DNA of 37,870 nucleotides from a virus. The notes under the pieces were generated by a model that worked only from the letters and a program-made list of their open reading frames with translations, did no database searches and was not told where the DNA came from. This document shows positions 1-8,245 of the stretch, piece after piece. The stretch is taken from positions 1-37,870 of IMG/VR virus record IMGVR_UViG_3300042341_000226; one strand, 5' to 3'. Position 1 is the stretch's first letter. Every line of letters begins with the position of its first letter. Position numbers and translations under genes: made by a program.

Positions 1-659
1 ATTGGGCCACGGACGACGAGCAGCGCCTGATCAGTTCGCTCCTGGGCGTTCTGGCTGACAACGAAGCCAACGACGCTGAGGACATGGTGATCGACGTCGC
101 CACGGACTCCGCCAGTGCCGTCACGGACGACGAGCGCATCGGTGGCGAGCGTGTTCTGGATGCCCTCCAGACCCTTGGTGACCACAAAGCGTCCATCACA
201 ACGATGGCCATGCACTCCGCCATCCATACCCGCCTGCAGAAGCAGAACCTGATTCAGTATATCCGTGATGCGGATAACAACCTCATGTTCGAAACCTACA
301 TGGGTAAGCGTCTGGTGATTGATGACTCGTTGCCCGCCGTCGCTGGCAGCAACCGTGTCACCTACACCTGCATGCTCTTCGCCCCTGGTGTGTTCGGCAC
401 TGCCTCTGGTCGGGTGATGATCCCGTCTGAGATGTTCCGTTCCCCGTCGGCTGGTAACGGTGGTGGTCAGGACACCCTGTTCTCCCGCATCAACAACGTG
501 TGGCACCCCTATGGCTTCACGTTCACCTCCAACACTGTGTCCGGAGGCGCTGCCTCGCTCCGGTTCCCTACCTACGCCAACTTGAAGCTGGCCGCGAATT
601 GGAACCGTGTTCACAGCCGTAAGAACATCCCCCTGGCCTTCATCAAGGTCAACGACTAG
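1..659 (+). CDS. Major capsid protein, C-terminal part (5' truncated)
   Basis: The reading frame is already open at base 3 and continues to the TAG at 657-659, so the gene starts outside the window; the ATG at 84 is internal. The visible 218 residues include an acidic stretch, then a region around HSAIHTRLQKQNLIQYI and the segment MGKRLVIDDSLP. These resemble major capsid proteins of the gp13-like group, which form the HK97-fold shell. Its position at the head of the connector and tail genes, and before an intrinsic terminator (highly expressed structural gene followed by transcript attenuation), supports this. The family assignment is from recall of motifs; a different capsid family is possible, but a capsid or coat role is likely. 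Confidence 0.75.
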   Translation, partial: WATDDEQRLISSLLGVLADNEANDAEDMVIDVATDSASAVTDDERIGGERVLDALQTLGDHKASITTMAMHSAIHTRLQKQNLIQYIRDADNNLMFETYMGKRLVIDDSLPAVAGSNRVTYTCMLFAPGVFGTASGRVMIPSEMFRSPSAGNGGGQDTLFSRINNVWHPYGFTFTSNTVSGGAASLRFPTYANLKLAANWNRVHSRKNIPLAFIKVND

Positions 660-687
660 TCTGTAAATACGCACTGAACAGCGGAAT

Positions 688-731
688 AGGCCAGTGCGTC
701 ACGGGGTTATCCCGTTTCGCACTGGCCTTTT
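688..731 (+). terminator. Intrinsic terminator after the capsid gene
   Basis: A perfect 11-bp stem (688-698 pairs with 718-728), with a nested inner stem (701-705 with 711-715), is followed by TTTT at 728-731. It lies 30 bp after the capsid stop codon and before the next gene, so it probably trims or attenuates the capsid transcript and lowers expression of the connector genes downstream. Confidence 0.8.
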
Positions 732-750
732 CACTTTCACCCTTTCAATC

Positions 751-975
751 ATGTCTCAAGAAACTCAAGCACCTCTTGCCCTGTCCAACCTGTTGAGTCG
801 TGGCTACACCATGGCCGAAGCACGCCGAAAGCTCGGCATTGCTGAGCCTGTGGCAGTCTTAGACGAACCTGTTGAGGCAACCCCGCAGGTGGCTGTGAAG
901 GCTCCTGTAAAAGAGCCTCAGAAACGTGGGGGCAAACGCAACGCCTCCCCTGAAGGCGACGCAAATCTTCTCTAA
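751..975 (+). CDS. Small basic hypothetical protein between capsid and decoration-like gene
   Basis: This 74-residue protein starts at ATG 751; an upstream GTG at 694 in the same frame would lie inside the terminator and is unlikely. It begins MSQETQAPLALSNLL, has a short helical segment (SRGYTMAEARRKLGIAE), then a Pro/Val/Lys-rich low-complexity tail ending GGKRNASPEGDANLL. Such small proteins right after the capsid gene are common in siphoviruses, where they can be head fibres or capsid-associated proteins, but no motif assigns a role. Codon use matches its neighbours. It has no visible Shine-Dalgarno sequence. Confidence 0.6.
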   Translation: MSQETQAPLALSNLLSRGYTMAEARRKLGIAEPVAVLDEPVEATPQVAVKAPVKEPQKRGGKRNASPEGDANLL

Positions 976-995
976 CTCCTAAATAGCATACCACC

Positions 996-1559
996 ATGTC
1001 CCGTAATTATCTCTCCCGCGCCAAGTCCGGCTATGCAGGCATCAACGCCTTGCTCGCCGTGCTTCTGCCCTCCCTCAAGTCCGCCGCTCCGGTCAACGCT
1101 GTCGTAGCCACCCTCACGACTGCGCTGGCTGGTACCAACAACGACCTGGTGTTCACCGCCACCCTCAAGGGTGTGTACGGCAACGGCATCACCATCTCCT
1201 ACGTCAACCCTGGCGTCGAAACCGCTACGGAGTCTGTGGCTGTGGTCGGCAAAGCCATCACTGTGACGCTCCGCAGCGTTAGCTCGGTGCTGTCCACTGC
1301 TGCTCAGGTGAAGACTGCCATTGACGGCAACGCTGCTGCAGCTGCCCTGGTCACTGTCGCCAACGCTGGTGGTAACAACGGCACTGGCGCTGTGATCGCC
1401 CTCGCTGCTACCCCGCTGGCCTCCGGCGTCAACGGCACCCCTGGCAAAGCGTTCGAACAACGCTGGTACAACGGTGTGCTCTACATCAACGCCTCGGATG
1501 ACGACAAAGGTCTCGCCACCGACGCCTGGTACAGCCAGACGTTCACCATCGTATCGTAA
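996..1559 (+). CDS. Virion structural protein with Ig-like/beta-sandwich domain, possible head decoration
   Basis: A 187-residue protein. Residues about 1-30 are helical and basic. The centre holds a pattern widely seen in phage virion proteins: LVFTATLKGVYGNGITISYV, then a strand-turn region with repeated Val/Thr strands, then an AAQVKTAIDGN helix and a Gly/Ala-rich strand (residues about 45-150). This looks like an Ig-like or similar beta-sandwich module. Its place directly between capsid and connector genes suggests a capsid decoration or head-surface protein rather than a tail component. No catalytic motif is visible. The start at 996 has no clear ribosome binding site, as for most neighbours. 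Confidence 0.6.
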   Translation: MSRNYLSRAKSGYAGINALLAVLLPSLKSAAPVNAVVATLTTALAGTNNDLVFTATLKGVYGNGITISYVNPGVETATESVAVVGKAITVTLRSVSSVLSTAAQVKTAIDGNAAAAALVTVANAGGNNGTGAVIALAATPLASGVNGTPGKAFEQRWYNGVLYINASDDDKGLATDAWYSQTFTIVS

Positions 1560-1581
1560 TCGTTAGAAGACACCCACGCTC

Positions 1582-2079
1582 ATGGCACTTATCGTTGAAG
1601 ACGGCACTGGTGTTGCAAATGCCAACAGCTACATCAGCTTGGTAGATGCCAGAGCGTGGGCTGTTTCCCGAGGGCTGACCCTGTCAGCTGTGGACGCCAC
1701 GTTGGAGTCTGCGCTGATCCGCGCAATGGACTTTGTGGAGTCCCAGCGCTCACGCTTCTCCGGCGCAAAGACCTCCGCTACGCAGGCTCTTCAGTGGCCA
1801 CGCACCGGAGCCTCGCTGGATGGCGTCGAGCTCGAGGCAACAGTGATCCCTGCAGAGCTGAAGAGCGCCCAGGTGCAGTTGGCCTTCGAAGCTCAGACGG
1901 CGGACCTGCAACCCACGGGAACGGGTCAGGAAGTGCTGCGTGAGAAGATTGACGTGATCGAAACGCAATACGCTGAACGTGGGGCAGGCTCGGTTGTGCC
2001 TCAGTTCAACAAAGCTATGGCGTTCCTCGAACCCCTTTTCAAGTCCGGCGGTTTTGGCATCTCTGTGGTGCGTATTTAA
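1582..2079 (+). CDS. Head-tail connector / adaptor, DnaT-like family
   Basis: A 165-residue protein beginning ALIVEDGTGVANANSYISL, a highly characteristic opening of the phage family often annotated DnaT-like ssDNA-binding protein. In the structural operon this family acts as a head-tail adaptor (gp6/gp15-like connector fold). The helical middle (LESALIRAMDFVESQ), the LQWPRTGA segment and the helix AELKSAQVQLAFEAQ fit the family. The DnaT name is historical and does not imply a replication role here. It lies one base upstream of the next connector gene, suggesting co-translation. Confidence 0.75.
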   Translation: MALIVEDGTGVANANSYISLVDARAWAVSRGLTLSAVDATLESALIRAMDFVESQRSRFSGAKTSATQALQWPRTGASLDGVELEATVIPAELKSAQVQLAFEAQTADLQPTGTGQEVLREKIDVIETQYAERGAGSVVPQFNKAMAFLEPLFKSGGFGISVVRI

Positions 2080-2080
2080 C

Positions 2081-2500
2081 ATGGCATCGATCTACGACGC
2101 TCCTGCTGCAACTGCCCTGAAACTGATAAAGGCAAAGGGTCTGCAGCTAACCATCAGCAAGCGTGGTGGTGATGCCGTTTTCGACCCTGTAACTGGTGGC
2201 TTCACCACAGCTGGTGCTGACGTTACAGGAACCCTCGACTGTGTGGTGCTGCCGTATAGTGGCTCGACAATTCGAGCTTTGGCAGACGGATCAGTTACGG
2301 CGGATAACAACTACCTTCAGGACTTCACAGAAGGACGGCTCCGCAAGCTCCTAGCAGCTGCGTCCTCTGCCCCTTTCGAACCTAAGTCGGGCCACGTTGT
2401 GAGCGGGTTTGAAAGCAGTGTCTGGGAGGTCATAGGATGTTCCCCACTGAATCCTGCTGGCACACCCATCATCTACACGATGGCTATTCGTAAGAAGTAA
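2081..2500 (+). CDS. Probable head-tail joining / head closure protein
   Basis: 139 residues from the ATG at 2081, one base after the preceding stop. A longer open frame from 1979 would overlap the previous gene by 100 bp and is not preferred. The sequence is mostly beta-strand with a TISKRGGDAVFDPVTGGF segment and a strand-rich C-terminus ending with IIYTMAIRKK. Similar sized strand-rich proteins occupy this slot (between adaptor and HK97 gp10-like protein) as head closure or stopper proteins. The assignment rests mainly on gene order. No metal-binding or enzyme motif is seen. Confidence 0.6.
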   Translation: MASIYDAPAATALKLIKAKGLQLTISKRGGDAVFDPVTGGFTTAGADVTGTLDCVVLPYSGSTIRALADGSVTADNNYLQDFTEGRLRKLLAAASSAPFEPKSGHVVSGFESSVWEVIGCSPLNPAGTPIIYTMAIRKK

Positions 2501-2501
2501 A

Positions 2502-2927
2502 ATGCCTCCTCTCAACAAAGGCTCTTTTGCTCAGTCGATTGGCACCTTCAAGGTTGGCACAATGGACAAGGCTGAGCGCATCCGGCGTGGCATCATTCTC
2601 AAGCTGTTCGGAGCGGTCATTCTTGACACGCCAGTAGATACTGGGCGTCTGCGTGGTAACTGGCGTACCAGTGAGCAGGCACCTGCCCTAGCAGTCATCG
2701 ACCGCATCGACAAAGGTGGCTCCCTAGCCATGCAGGAGGTGCAGAGCAACATGGGCGACGGCACTGGCCGTGACACCTCTGTGTTCCTCGCCAACAATCT
2801 TCCGTACGCAGCCAAGATCGAGTATGAGGGCTGGTCTAAGGTCAAGGCACCACAAGGCATGGTACGGCGCAACGTCGCACGCATAAACGAACTCGTCTCA
2901 CGAGCTGCAAAAGAAGGTAAACTATGA
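2502..2927 (+). CDS. HK97 gp10-like neck / tail completion protein
   Basis: 141 residues. The motif DTPVDTGRLRGNWR (residues about 41-54) is the hallmark of HK97 gp10-like proteins, which sit at the head-tail junction. A second family trait is the NNLPYAAKIEYEG segment near residue 100, followed by a C-terminal helix (MVRRNVARINELVSRAAKE). The gene starts one base after the preceding stop, and its own stop overlaps the next start (ATGA at 2924-2927), typical of translational coupling inside a connector operon. Confidence 0.85.
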   Translation: MPPLNKGSFAQSIGTFKVGTMDKAERIRRGIILKLFGAVILDTPVDTGRLRGNWRTSEQAPALAVIDRIDKGGSLAMQEVQSNMGDGTGRDTSVFLANNLPYAAKIEYEGWSKVKAPQGMVRRNVARINELVSRAAKEGKL

Positions 2928-3379
2928 GTTACGCACAAATAGCATCAGCTCTGCGGAGCGGGGCGAAGACCATCCTTGAACGAGCCACCATTTCGGGCGG
3001 GCTTGGCTTCACTGCTGCACAGATCGCGTGGCCCAACGTCGAGTTCACCCCGCCCAACACCAACCCATATGTCGAGGTAGCTCTGCTGTCTAACCCCTCG
3101 TCTGTAGCCACACTGGGGCGTGGTGGCGAAGACAACCAAACTGGTGTTCTACAGCTGAGCCTATATTATCCTTTACAAACTGGGGATGGTGCGCTTTATC
3201 AGGCATATCAATTACTCAGTGACTTCTTCACCGCTGGAGTGTCTCTAGCTTATGAGGGTCAAGAGGTTTGGATCGAAAGTAGTGGGATGTCTCCCCCTAG
3301 CAAGAAAGATTCCAGATTCGTAACGTATGTATCAATTTACTGGACCGCAAGGACAAATCGCCCAGCCAACGCATTCTAA
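2924..3379 (+). CDS. Tail terminator-like protein
   Basis: 151 residues, with an AAGAAGG Shine-Dalgarno-like stretch before the ATG at 2924, one of the few clear ones in this operon. The fold pattern (N-terminal helix, PNVEFTPPNTNPYVEVALL strand region, central TGVLQLSLYYP strand, helix LYQAYQLLSDFFTAG and a terminal strand) matches DUF4128/gpU-like tail terminators that cap the tail tube and join it to the head. It sits where a tail terminator is expected, just before the tail tube gene. The family name is by resemblance; the positional argument is strong. Confidence 0.75.
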   Translation: MSYAQIASALRSGAKTILERATISGGLGFTAAQIAWPNVEFTPPNTNPYVEVALLSNPSSVATLGRGGEDNQTGVLQLSLYYPLQTGDGALYQAYQLLSDFFTAGVSLAYEGQEVWIESSGMSPPSKKDSRFVTYVSIYWTARTNRPANAF

Positions 3380-3390
3380 CCTAAAACATC

Positions 3391-4566
3391 ATGAGCACTA
3401 GTTCCCGCCACGCACTCTACGCCATCCCTGAGGTGACCTACGGTGTCACCCCTGCCACTCCCGCCTTCGTTGCCGTTCGCCACACAGGCACCACCCTTGG
3501 CACCACCAAGTCCACCCACATCTCCGAAGAGCTGCGTGCTGACCGTCAGATTTCTGACTTCCGCCATGGCACCAAGCAGGTCGGCGGAGACCTGAAGTTC
3601 GAACTCAGCTACGGCTCGTTCGACCAGCTCCTCGAGGCGACCCTCGGTGGCACCTGGACGGTGAAGGCTGCGCCCCGCACCGCCATTACCATCAGCGCCT
3701 CTTCGGTCGACAACTCCATCAACGACTCGGCCAACTTGCTCCCTCTCCTGGCTGCTGGCGACCGCGTCACCATCGCTGGCTTTACTGGCACTGCCGGTAA
3801 TAACCAAACTGGCCTGATCGTCGTCTCTTCTACGGTCTCCAAGATGGTGCTCTCTGGTGGTAATGCCTTGGTTACTGACGCTGCTGGCGAGTCTGTCACG
3901 GTGACCACCCTCACATACCAGCTCAAAGCTGGCACGGTGCGTCGCAGCTTCAGCGTGATGCGCCACTTCAGTGACCTTCAGGCGGGTGATAAGCCTTTCC
4001 ACCTCTACACTGGCGTGGAGCTGAACACGATGAACCTGACGATCCCCTCGGACGGCATCGTCAACGGCACCTTCGGCGTGATGGGCAAGACCCAGACGCT
4101 CTCCACCACTGGCGTGGCTGGCCAAACCCTAGGTAGTGCTTCGACCACTCGCGTGATGGACTCCTTTACCGGAACCATCACCGAAGGTGGTGTGAGCTTG
4201 GCAATTGCCACCGAGATCACCCTCACACTGGAGAACGGCCTGGAGCCTCGCTTCGCAATCGGCACCGACTCGGTAATCGGCAACGGTGTCATCGGTCGCT
4301 CCAATCTCACTGGCCAGCTCACCGCTTACTTCGAGAACGCCACGATGCTGGAGAAGTTCCTCAACGAAACTGGCAGCAGCCTGCTGTTCACCATCGTTGA
4401 CCGCACTGGTAATTCCTATCGCTTCAACATCCCGAGCATCGTCTACAACGGTGGCCAACCGGATACCCAGGGTCAGGGCTCCATCACCCTCGCGATTCCT
4501 TTCCAGGCCATCCTGGACAGCACCACCGCGAGCAACATCGTGATCGACCGCAACCCTATCGCCTAA
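3391..4566 (+). CDS. Major tail tube protein
   Basis: 391 residues. The N-terminus (ALYAIPEVTYGVTPATPAF, then ELRADRQISDFRHGTKQVGG and the AYGSFDQLLEATLGG-like region) is typical of the Phage_tube_2 type tail tube protein found in many siphoviruses. The C-terminal half contains a second set of strands (VSLAIATEITLTLENGLEP, ATMLEKFLNETGSSLLF), giving a longer-than-average tube protein, perhaps with a surface Ig-like insertion in residues about 90-190. Codon use is strongly biased to C-ending codons, as for the capsid gene, fitting high expression. The gene directly precedes the tail assembly chaperones and tape measure, the conserved order. Confidence 0.85.
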   Translation: MSTSSRHALYAIPEVTYGVTPATPAFVAVRHTGTTLGTTKSTHISEELRADRQISDFRHGTKQVGGDLKFELSYGSFDQLLEATLGGTWTVKAAPRTAITISASSVDNSINDSANLLPLLAAGDRVTIAGFTGTAGNNQTGLIVVSSTVSKMVLSGGNALVTDAAGESVTVTTLTYQLKAGTVRRSFSVMRHFSDLQAGDKPFHLYTGVELNTMNLTIPSDGIVNGTFGVMGKTQTLSTTGVAGQTLGSASTTRVMDSFTGTITEGGVSLAIATEITLTLENGLEPRFAIGTDSVIGNGVIGRSNLTGQLTAYFENATMLEKFLNETGSSLLFTIVDRTGNSYRFNIPSIVYNGGQPDTQGQGSITLAIPFQAILDSTTASNIVIDRNPIA

Positions 4567-4570
4567 CTTT

Positions 4571-5008
4571 ATGTCTTCACCTAACGATCAAGTCAGCAAG
4601 TTCTTCACCCGTAAGCGGGCCAACGAGGGGTTCGAGTTGCCCCTCTCCCTGCCTGATGGGACGCCCACGGAGCACACGATCACCATCTATGGTGTTGACA
4701 GCGACTCGTTCCGCAAGGCGCAGTCGGAGTCGCACCGTCGCATGATTGACATCGCTGCACGGCAGGACAAAGAAGCTGCTGAGCAGATGGTGAAGACGGA
4801 GAAGTTCACGCTGCTGGCGTCGTTGGTGAAGTCCTGGACGTTCGACATGCCTGCGACGGTCGAGAACGTAGCAGCCTTGCTTGAGGAGGCTCCCCAGATT
4901 GCTGACATGATCGACCGCATTGCGTCGGACCGTAAGCGTTTTTTCAGGAGCGGCTCGAGCAACTCTTCGCCCGCGCAAGAGCCGAATTCAAACTCAGTCT
5001 CCCAGTAA
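4571..5008 (+). CDS. Tail assembly chaperone, short (G-like) product
   Basis: 145 residues when translation stays in frame. It starts 5 bp after the tail tube stop. The N-terminal half is beta-rich (FELPLSLPDGTPTEHTITIY); the rest is helical with charged surfaces (FRKAQSESHRRMIDIAARQ), and ends in a Ser/Asn-rich tail that is read only after the slippery site. Gene position between tail tube and tape measure, and the frameshift into a downstream open frame, mark it as the lambda gpG equivalent, which binds the tape measure and recruits tube subunits during tail assembly. Confidence 0.85.
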   Translation: MSSPNDQVSKFFTRKRANEGFELPLSLPDGTPTEHTITIYGVDSDSFRKAQSESHRRMIDIAARQDKEAAEQMVKTEKFTLLASLVKSWTFDMPATVENVAALLEEAPQIADMIDRIASDRKRFFRSGSSNSSPAQEPNSNSVSQ

Positions 5009-5343
5009 AGGGCAGCACCACTTCGAAGCGAAAGACCCTTGAGTCCGTATGGCGACAGACAGGCAAACAACCAGACGAACTGAAGGAGCTTTTTGCTCTG
5101 ACAATCCCGCAGGAGCTCATGTTCCTGTGGGGGTATTATTGCGAACTGCAAAACAAAGAACCAATCACGTTTGTAGAGATCGAGTCTTGGTCACGGCTTA
5201 CAGGACGGAGCGTAACTGCCCTTGAGGTAGAAGTGCTCCGCAACCTGGACGCCATATTCTGGAACGAAGTCCATGGAGCAAATCAGTCACCTCATAATTC
5301 AGGTCAGCAGCAACCAAGTCGAGTCCGCCGAAAAACGGCTTAA
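4571..5343 (+). CDS. Tail assembly chaperone, frameshifted long (GT-like) product
   Basis: A -1 frameshift at 4939-4945 joins the first 125 codons of the short chaperone to a second frame open from 4936 (after a TAA at 4933) to the stop at 5341-5343, giving about 257 residues. The T-like extension begins FQERLEQLFARARAEFKLSL and continues through FLWGYYCELQNKEP to the end. The extension has no good start codon of its own near its beginning; the ATG at 5119 would remove a third of it. The 3' end overlaps the tape measure start by 71 bp. In lambda the GT product, made at a few per cent, is essential for tail assembly. Confidence 0.85.
4939..4945 (+). promoter_or_regulatory. -1 programmed ribosomal frameshift slippery site
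   Basis: The heptamer T TTT TTC, aligned with the zero-frame codons CGT-TTT-TTC-AGG, fits the X XXY YYZ rule: both tRNAs can re-pair after slipping back one base (TTC to TTT in the A site). An AGGAG sequence follows directly (4946-4950) rather than upstream, so it cannot act as the usual upstream stimulatory Shine-Dalgarno. No strong downstream pseudoknot is evident by eye. Confidence 0.85.
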
Positions 5344-7750
5344 CGACCTCGGGTATTCTGCCAAGCGAGCCGAGGACGCCACCAAGGGCGTCGCTCGTGC
5401 TAGCGATGGGCTGATGGGTGGCATGCTGCGGTTGCTCGGCCCACTCCTTTCAGTTACCACGGCTGTGGCTGGAATGCGTAAGCTGGTCAGCACCGCACGC
5501 GAGTTCGAGGTTCTAGAGGCTCAGCTCCGCACTGCTACAGGTAGCGCCGAGAACGCTGCTATTGCGTTTCAAGCCATCAAGGAGTTCGCAGCGACGACCC
5601 CATATGACCTAGCGCAGGCTACAGAGTCCTTCATCTCGCTGGTGAACCGTGGGCTTGACCCAGGTGAGCGAGCCTTGCGTTCGTATGGCAATACAGCTTC
5701 GGCGATGGGCCTGCAGCTTGACCAGATGGTGAACGCTGTGGCCAAAGCGACGACTGGCGAGTTTGAGCCGTTGAAGGCGTTCGGTGTGTCTGCCCAGAAG
5801 GAGTCTGACGGCATCGCTTTCAGCTTCCGTGGTCTAACCACCAAGGTCAAGAACTCGACCTCAGAGATCGAGCAGTATTTCATCAAGCTGGGTGAAGCCA
5901 GCTTCGGAGACGCAATGGCGCTCCGCATGAACACCCTAGACGGTGCCATTTCCAACTTGGGCGACTCGTGGAACCAGTTGTTCGCTACCATCTCCAACCA
6001 AGGTGTGGGCTCTGCCATCACGACCGTAGTGCGCACGGCAACTGAAGCCATTGACTACCTGATTGTGCTGATTTCTTCCGGTGCCATCGAAGGCTATATC
6101 GAGGCAATCGGCATGCGGTTTGAAACTACTTTTGCAGACATCAAGCAGTCGATCGAAACCATCAGCACCTTCTTGAGCGACTCGTTCAAGATCATGGGTA
6201 TCGAAGGTGGAGACGCTGCCAATTTCATCAAGGAGTCCTTCCTAAACCTGCCCCACTACGTGACGTCAGGCGTAAAGGTGATCGGCGCTACGCTCGGCCT
6301 GCTCACTGTGTACGCAGAGGCAGTTGGCAAGATGGTGTATGAAAAGCTGACGGCAGCTGTTGAGTATGCAGGTAGCACCATAAGCAACATCATCACAGAG
6401 CTGATGGACCAGCTCAACGATCCCATGGGCGAGGGTGTGTTTGATTACACCGCTGAACAGGCCGCAGGCTTTGAAAAGTTCTCGTCGGCTATTAAGTCCA
6501 GCTGGTCCGAAGTGACTCGTACAATTGAAGAGACCAACGATGCGTATGTCAATTATGTCGCAGACCTTGGCGACGTACACGACAAAGAAATTGCCAACTC
6601 CAATGCGCGCATAGACCAAATCCATAAGGAGATGGATGAGCGCAAACTCTGGCTGGCTCATGAAAAAGACATCGCTGACCAAGAGCGTGCATTTGGCCGT
6701 GATCGGCTTTCTCCCTACAAACAGGGAGACGGCGGCAAGACACGGGTAACTGAGGAACAACGGAAACAGTTTGAGGCATTGCGCGATTCACTCTCCAACG
6801 AAGAGCAAGCAGTGCAATACTCCTACGATCGTCGCCTACAGATCATCAAGGATAATACTGAAGGCAACGCAGCTCTCGAAGCAGAACTTACTGCAGCACT
6901 CGACGAGCGTAGGCTGGTAGAACTCGACAGCGCACACGAGGCGCGGTTTAATCGCCTAACAGAGGTGTATAATGCCGAGCAGAACGCCTTGCAGATGGCC
7001 CTAGACCAGAAGGAAATCAGTGAGAAAGATTTCCATGAGCGGTCAAAGGCCAACTGGGTTTCGTACACTGAAAGCATCAAAGGTGTGTCCATCACTGGGT
7101 CGCAGACATTGGCAAAAGTTCAGCAAGGCATGATGGCTGACGTGCTGGGTCGCGCTGCTGACGTGTCCGCCCAAATGGCTTCTATGGCCCAAGAAGGCAG
7201 TGCTGCTCAGAAGGCGCTCTTCGTCTCGTCTAAGGCGCTGTCAATGGCCCAGGCGTACATCATGACTGAGCTCGCAGCTATCGCTGCAATGGCCCCTCCT
7301 CCATACGGTTTGGGCCCAGTAGCTGGTGCGCCCTACTCTGCTGCTATCCGCGCAATCGGCTACTCCTCGATCGCGCTGATGGGTGCCCAGACAGTGATGG
7401 AAGTCACGAAGCACGAGCACGGTGGCATGATTCCCTCTGGAGGCATCGGCCTAGTGGGTGAAACAGGCATGGCCGAGTTGGTGCGTGGCCCTGCAATGGT
7501 AAGCTCAGCACGCACTACTGCGGACCACAAGCTGGGTGAAGGCTCTGGCTCTTCCAACGTCGTGGTGAACATCAATAACCAAGCAGGTGGAGAGGTCACG
7601 ACCACAGAGAGCGAAGGTCCAGACGGTAAGACCATCGAAGTGCTTATCAGCCGTGTTAAGTCCTCGCTCACTTCTGACGTGCGGAGCGGTGGATCTTCAT
7701 TTACAAAAGCACTCGAATCGACCTATGCTGTGCGTAGAGGCGCTGCCTAA
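5273..7750 (+). CDS. Tail tape measure protein
   Basis: 825 residues, the longest morphogenesis gene apart from the J-like protein. The ATG at 5273 lies inside the end of the chaperone long frame. The N-terminus (HLIIQVSSNQVESAEKRLND) and the segment AREFEVLEAQLRTATGSAEN with FAATTPYDLAQATESFISLV are classic tape measure features. There is a hydrophobic segment at about 50-68, long amphipathic coiled-coil regions with many charged residues (about 440-640), and a Gly/Ala-rich hydrophobic C-terminal region (AAMAPPPYGLGPVAGAPY). At about 0.15 nm per residue it predicts a tail near 120 nm. A muramidase or peptidase domain is not seen in it. Confidence 0.93.
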   Translation: MEQISHLIIQVSSNQVESAEKRLNDLGYSAKRAEDATKGVARASDGLMGGMLRLLGPLLSVTTAVAGMRKLVSTAREFEVLEAQLRTATGSAENAAIAFQAIKEFAATTPYDLAQATESFISLVNRGLDPGERALRSYGNTASAMGLQLDQMVNAVAKATTGEFEPLKAFGVSAQKESDGIAFSFRGLTTKVKNSTSEIEQYFIKLGEASFGDAMALRMNTLDGAISNLGDSWNQLFATISNQGVGSAITTVVRTATEAIDYLIVLISSGAIEGYIEAIGMRFETTFADIKQSIETISTFLSDSFKIMGIEGGDAANFIKESFLNLPHYVTSGVKVIGATLGLLTVYAEAVGKMVYEKLTAAVEYAGSTISNIITELMDQLNDPMGEGVFDYTAEQAAGFEKFSSAIKSSWSEVTRTIEETNDAYVNYVADLGDVHDKEIANSNARIDQIHKEMDERKLWLAHEKDIADQERAFGRDRLSPYKQGDGGKTRVTEEQRKQFEALRDSLSNEEQAVQYSYDRRLQIIKDNTEGNAALEAELTAALDERRLVELDSAHEARFNRLTEVYNAEQNALQMALDQKEISEKDFHERSKANWVSYTESIKGVSITGSQTLAKVQQGMMADVLGRAADVSAQMASMAQEGSAAQKALFVSSKALSMAQAYIMTELAAIAAMAPPPYGLGPVAGAPYSAAIRAIGYSSIALMGAQTVMEVTKHEHGGMIPSGGIGLVGETGMAELVRGPAMVSSARTTADHKLGEGSGSSNVVVNINNQAGGEVTTTESEGPDGKTIEVLISRVKSSLTSDVRSGGSSFTKALESTYAVRRGAA

Positions 7751-7752
7751 CC

Positions 7753-8244
7753 ATGTTCACCTGGCCCACAGTCAATTTCCCCAAGCCTGACGTCAGCTTC
7801 GGCACGTCGACAGGTTCGTCGGTTATTCGCACCAAGATGGATTCTGGGCGCATCAGGCAGCGCAAACGCTTTGACCGTAACTTCCGCGTGGCCACCGTCA
7901 GTTGGAGGCTCTCAGACTACCAGTATGGAGTCTTCCAAAGCATGTACAAGAACTCGGTCAGCAACGGCGCTGACTGGTTCTATATCGAGCTGGCTCTGGG
8001 CAACGGCGAGTCGACCCTTCAGACATACACTGCACGTTTCCAAGCTGATTCCTATTCGGCCAAGTACACAGGGTTCATGTATTGGCGCGTAACTGCAAAG
8101 CTAGAGACCGAAGACCAGCCTGAGCCATACTCGTCCGAGGTGATAGATGCTCTCATCCTGTTTGACCTCGACATTGACTATGCTGAAACCCTCGGCGTAA
8201 GCCTCCACACTTTCATTCATGTAACGTCCCCAAGCCTAGACTAA
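7753..8244 (+). CDS. Tail protein downstream of the tape measure (possible distal tail or fibre attachment)
   Basis: 163 residues, starting two bases after the tape measure stop. It is strand-rich with many aromatic residues (VSWRLSDYQYGVFQSMYKN, NGADWFYIELALGNGES, YTGFMYWRVTAKLE). The WRLSDYQYGVFQ...GADWFYIEL arrangement recurs in short conserved phage tail proteins located after the tape measure; I infer a minor tail or distal-tail-like role. It precedes the fibre gene by one base, so it may form the fibre attachment site. No enzymatic motif is visible. Confidence 0.6.
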   Translation: MFTWPTVNFPKPDVSFGTSTGSSVIRTKMDSGRIRQRKRFDRNFRVATVSWRLSDYQYGVFQSMYKNSVSNGADWFYIELALGNGESTLQTYTARFQADSYSAKYTGFMYWRVTAKLETEDQPEPYSSEVIDALILFDLDIDYAETLGVSLHTFIHVTSPSLD

Positions 8245-8245
8245 A

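Noticed and set aside
3376-4125. A 249-codon minus-strand open frame
   Set aside because: Antisense to the tail tube gene; product is low in complexity and has no recognisable motif. High third-position C in the tube gene creates such frames.
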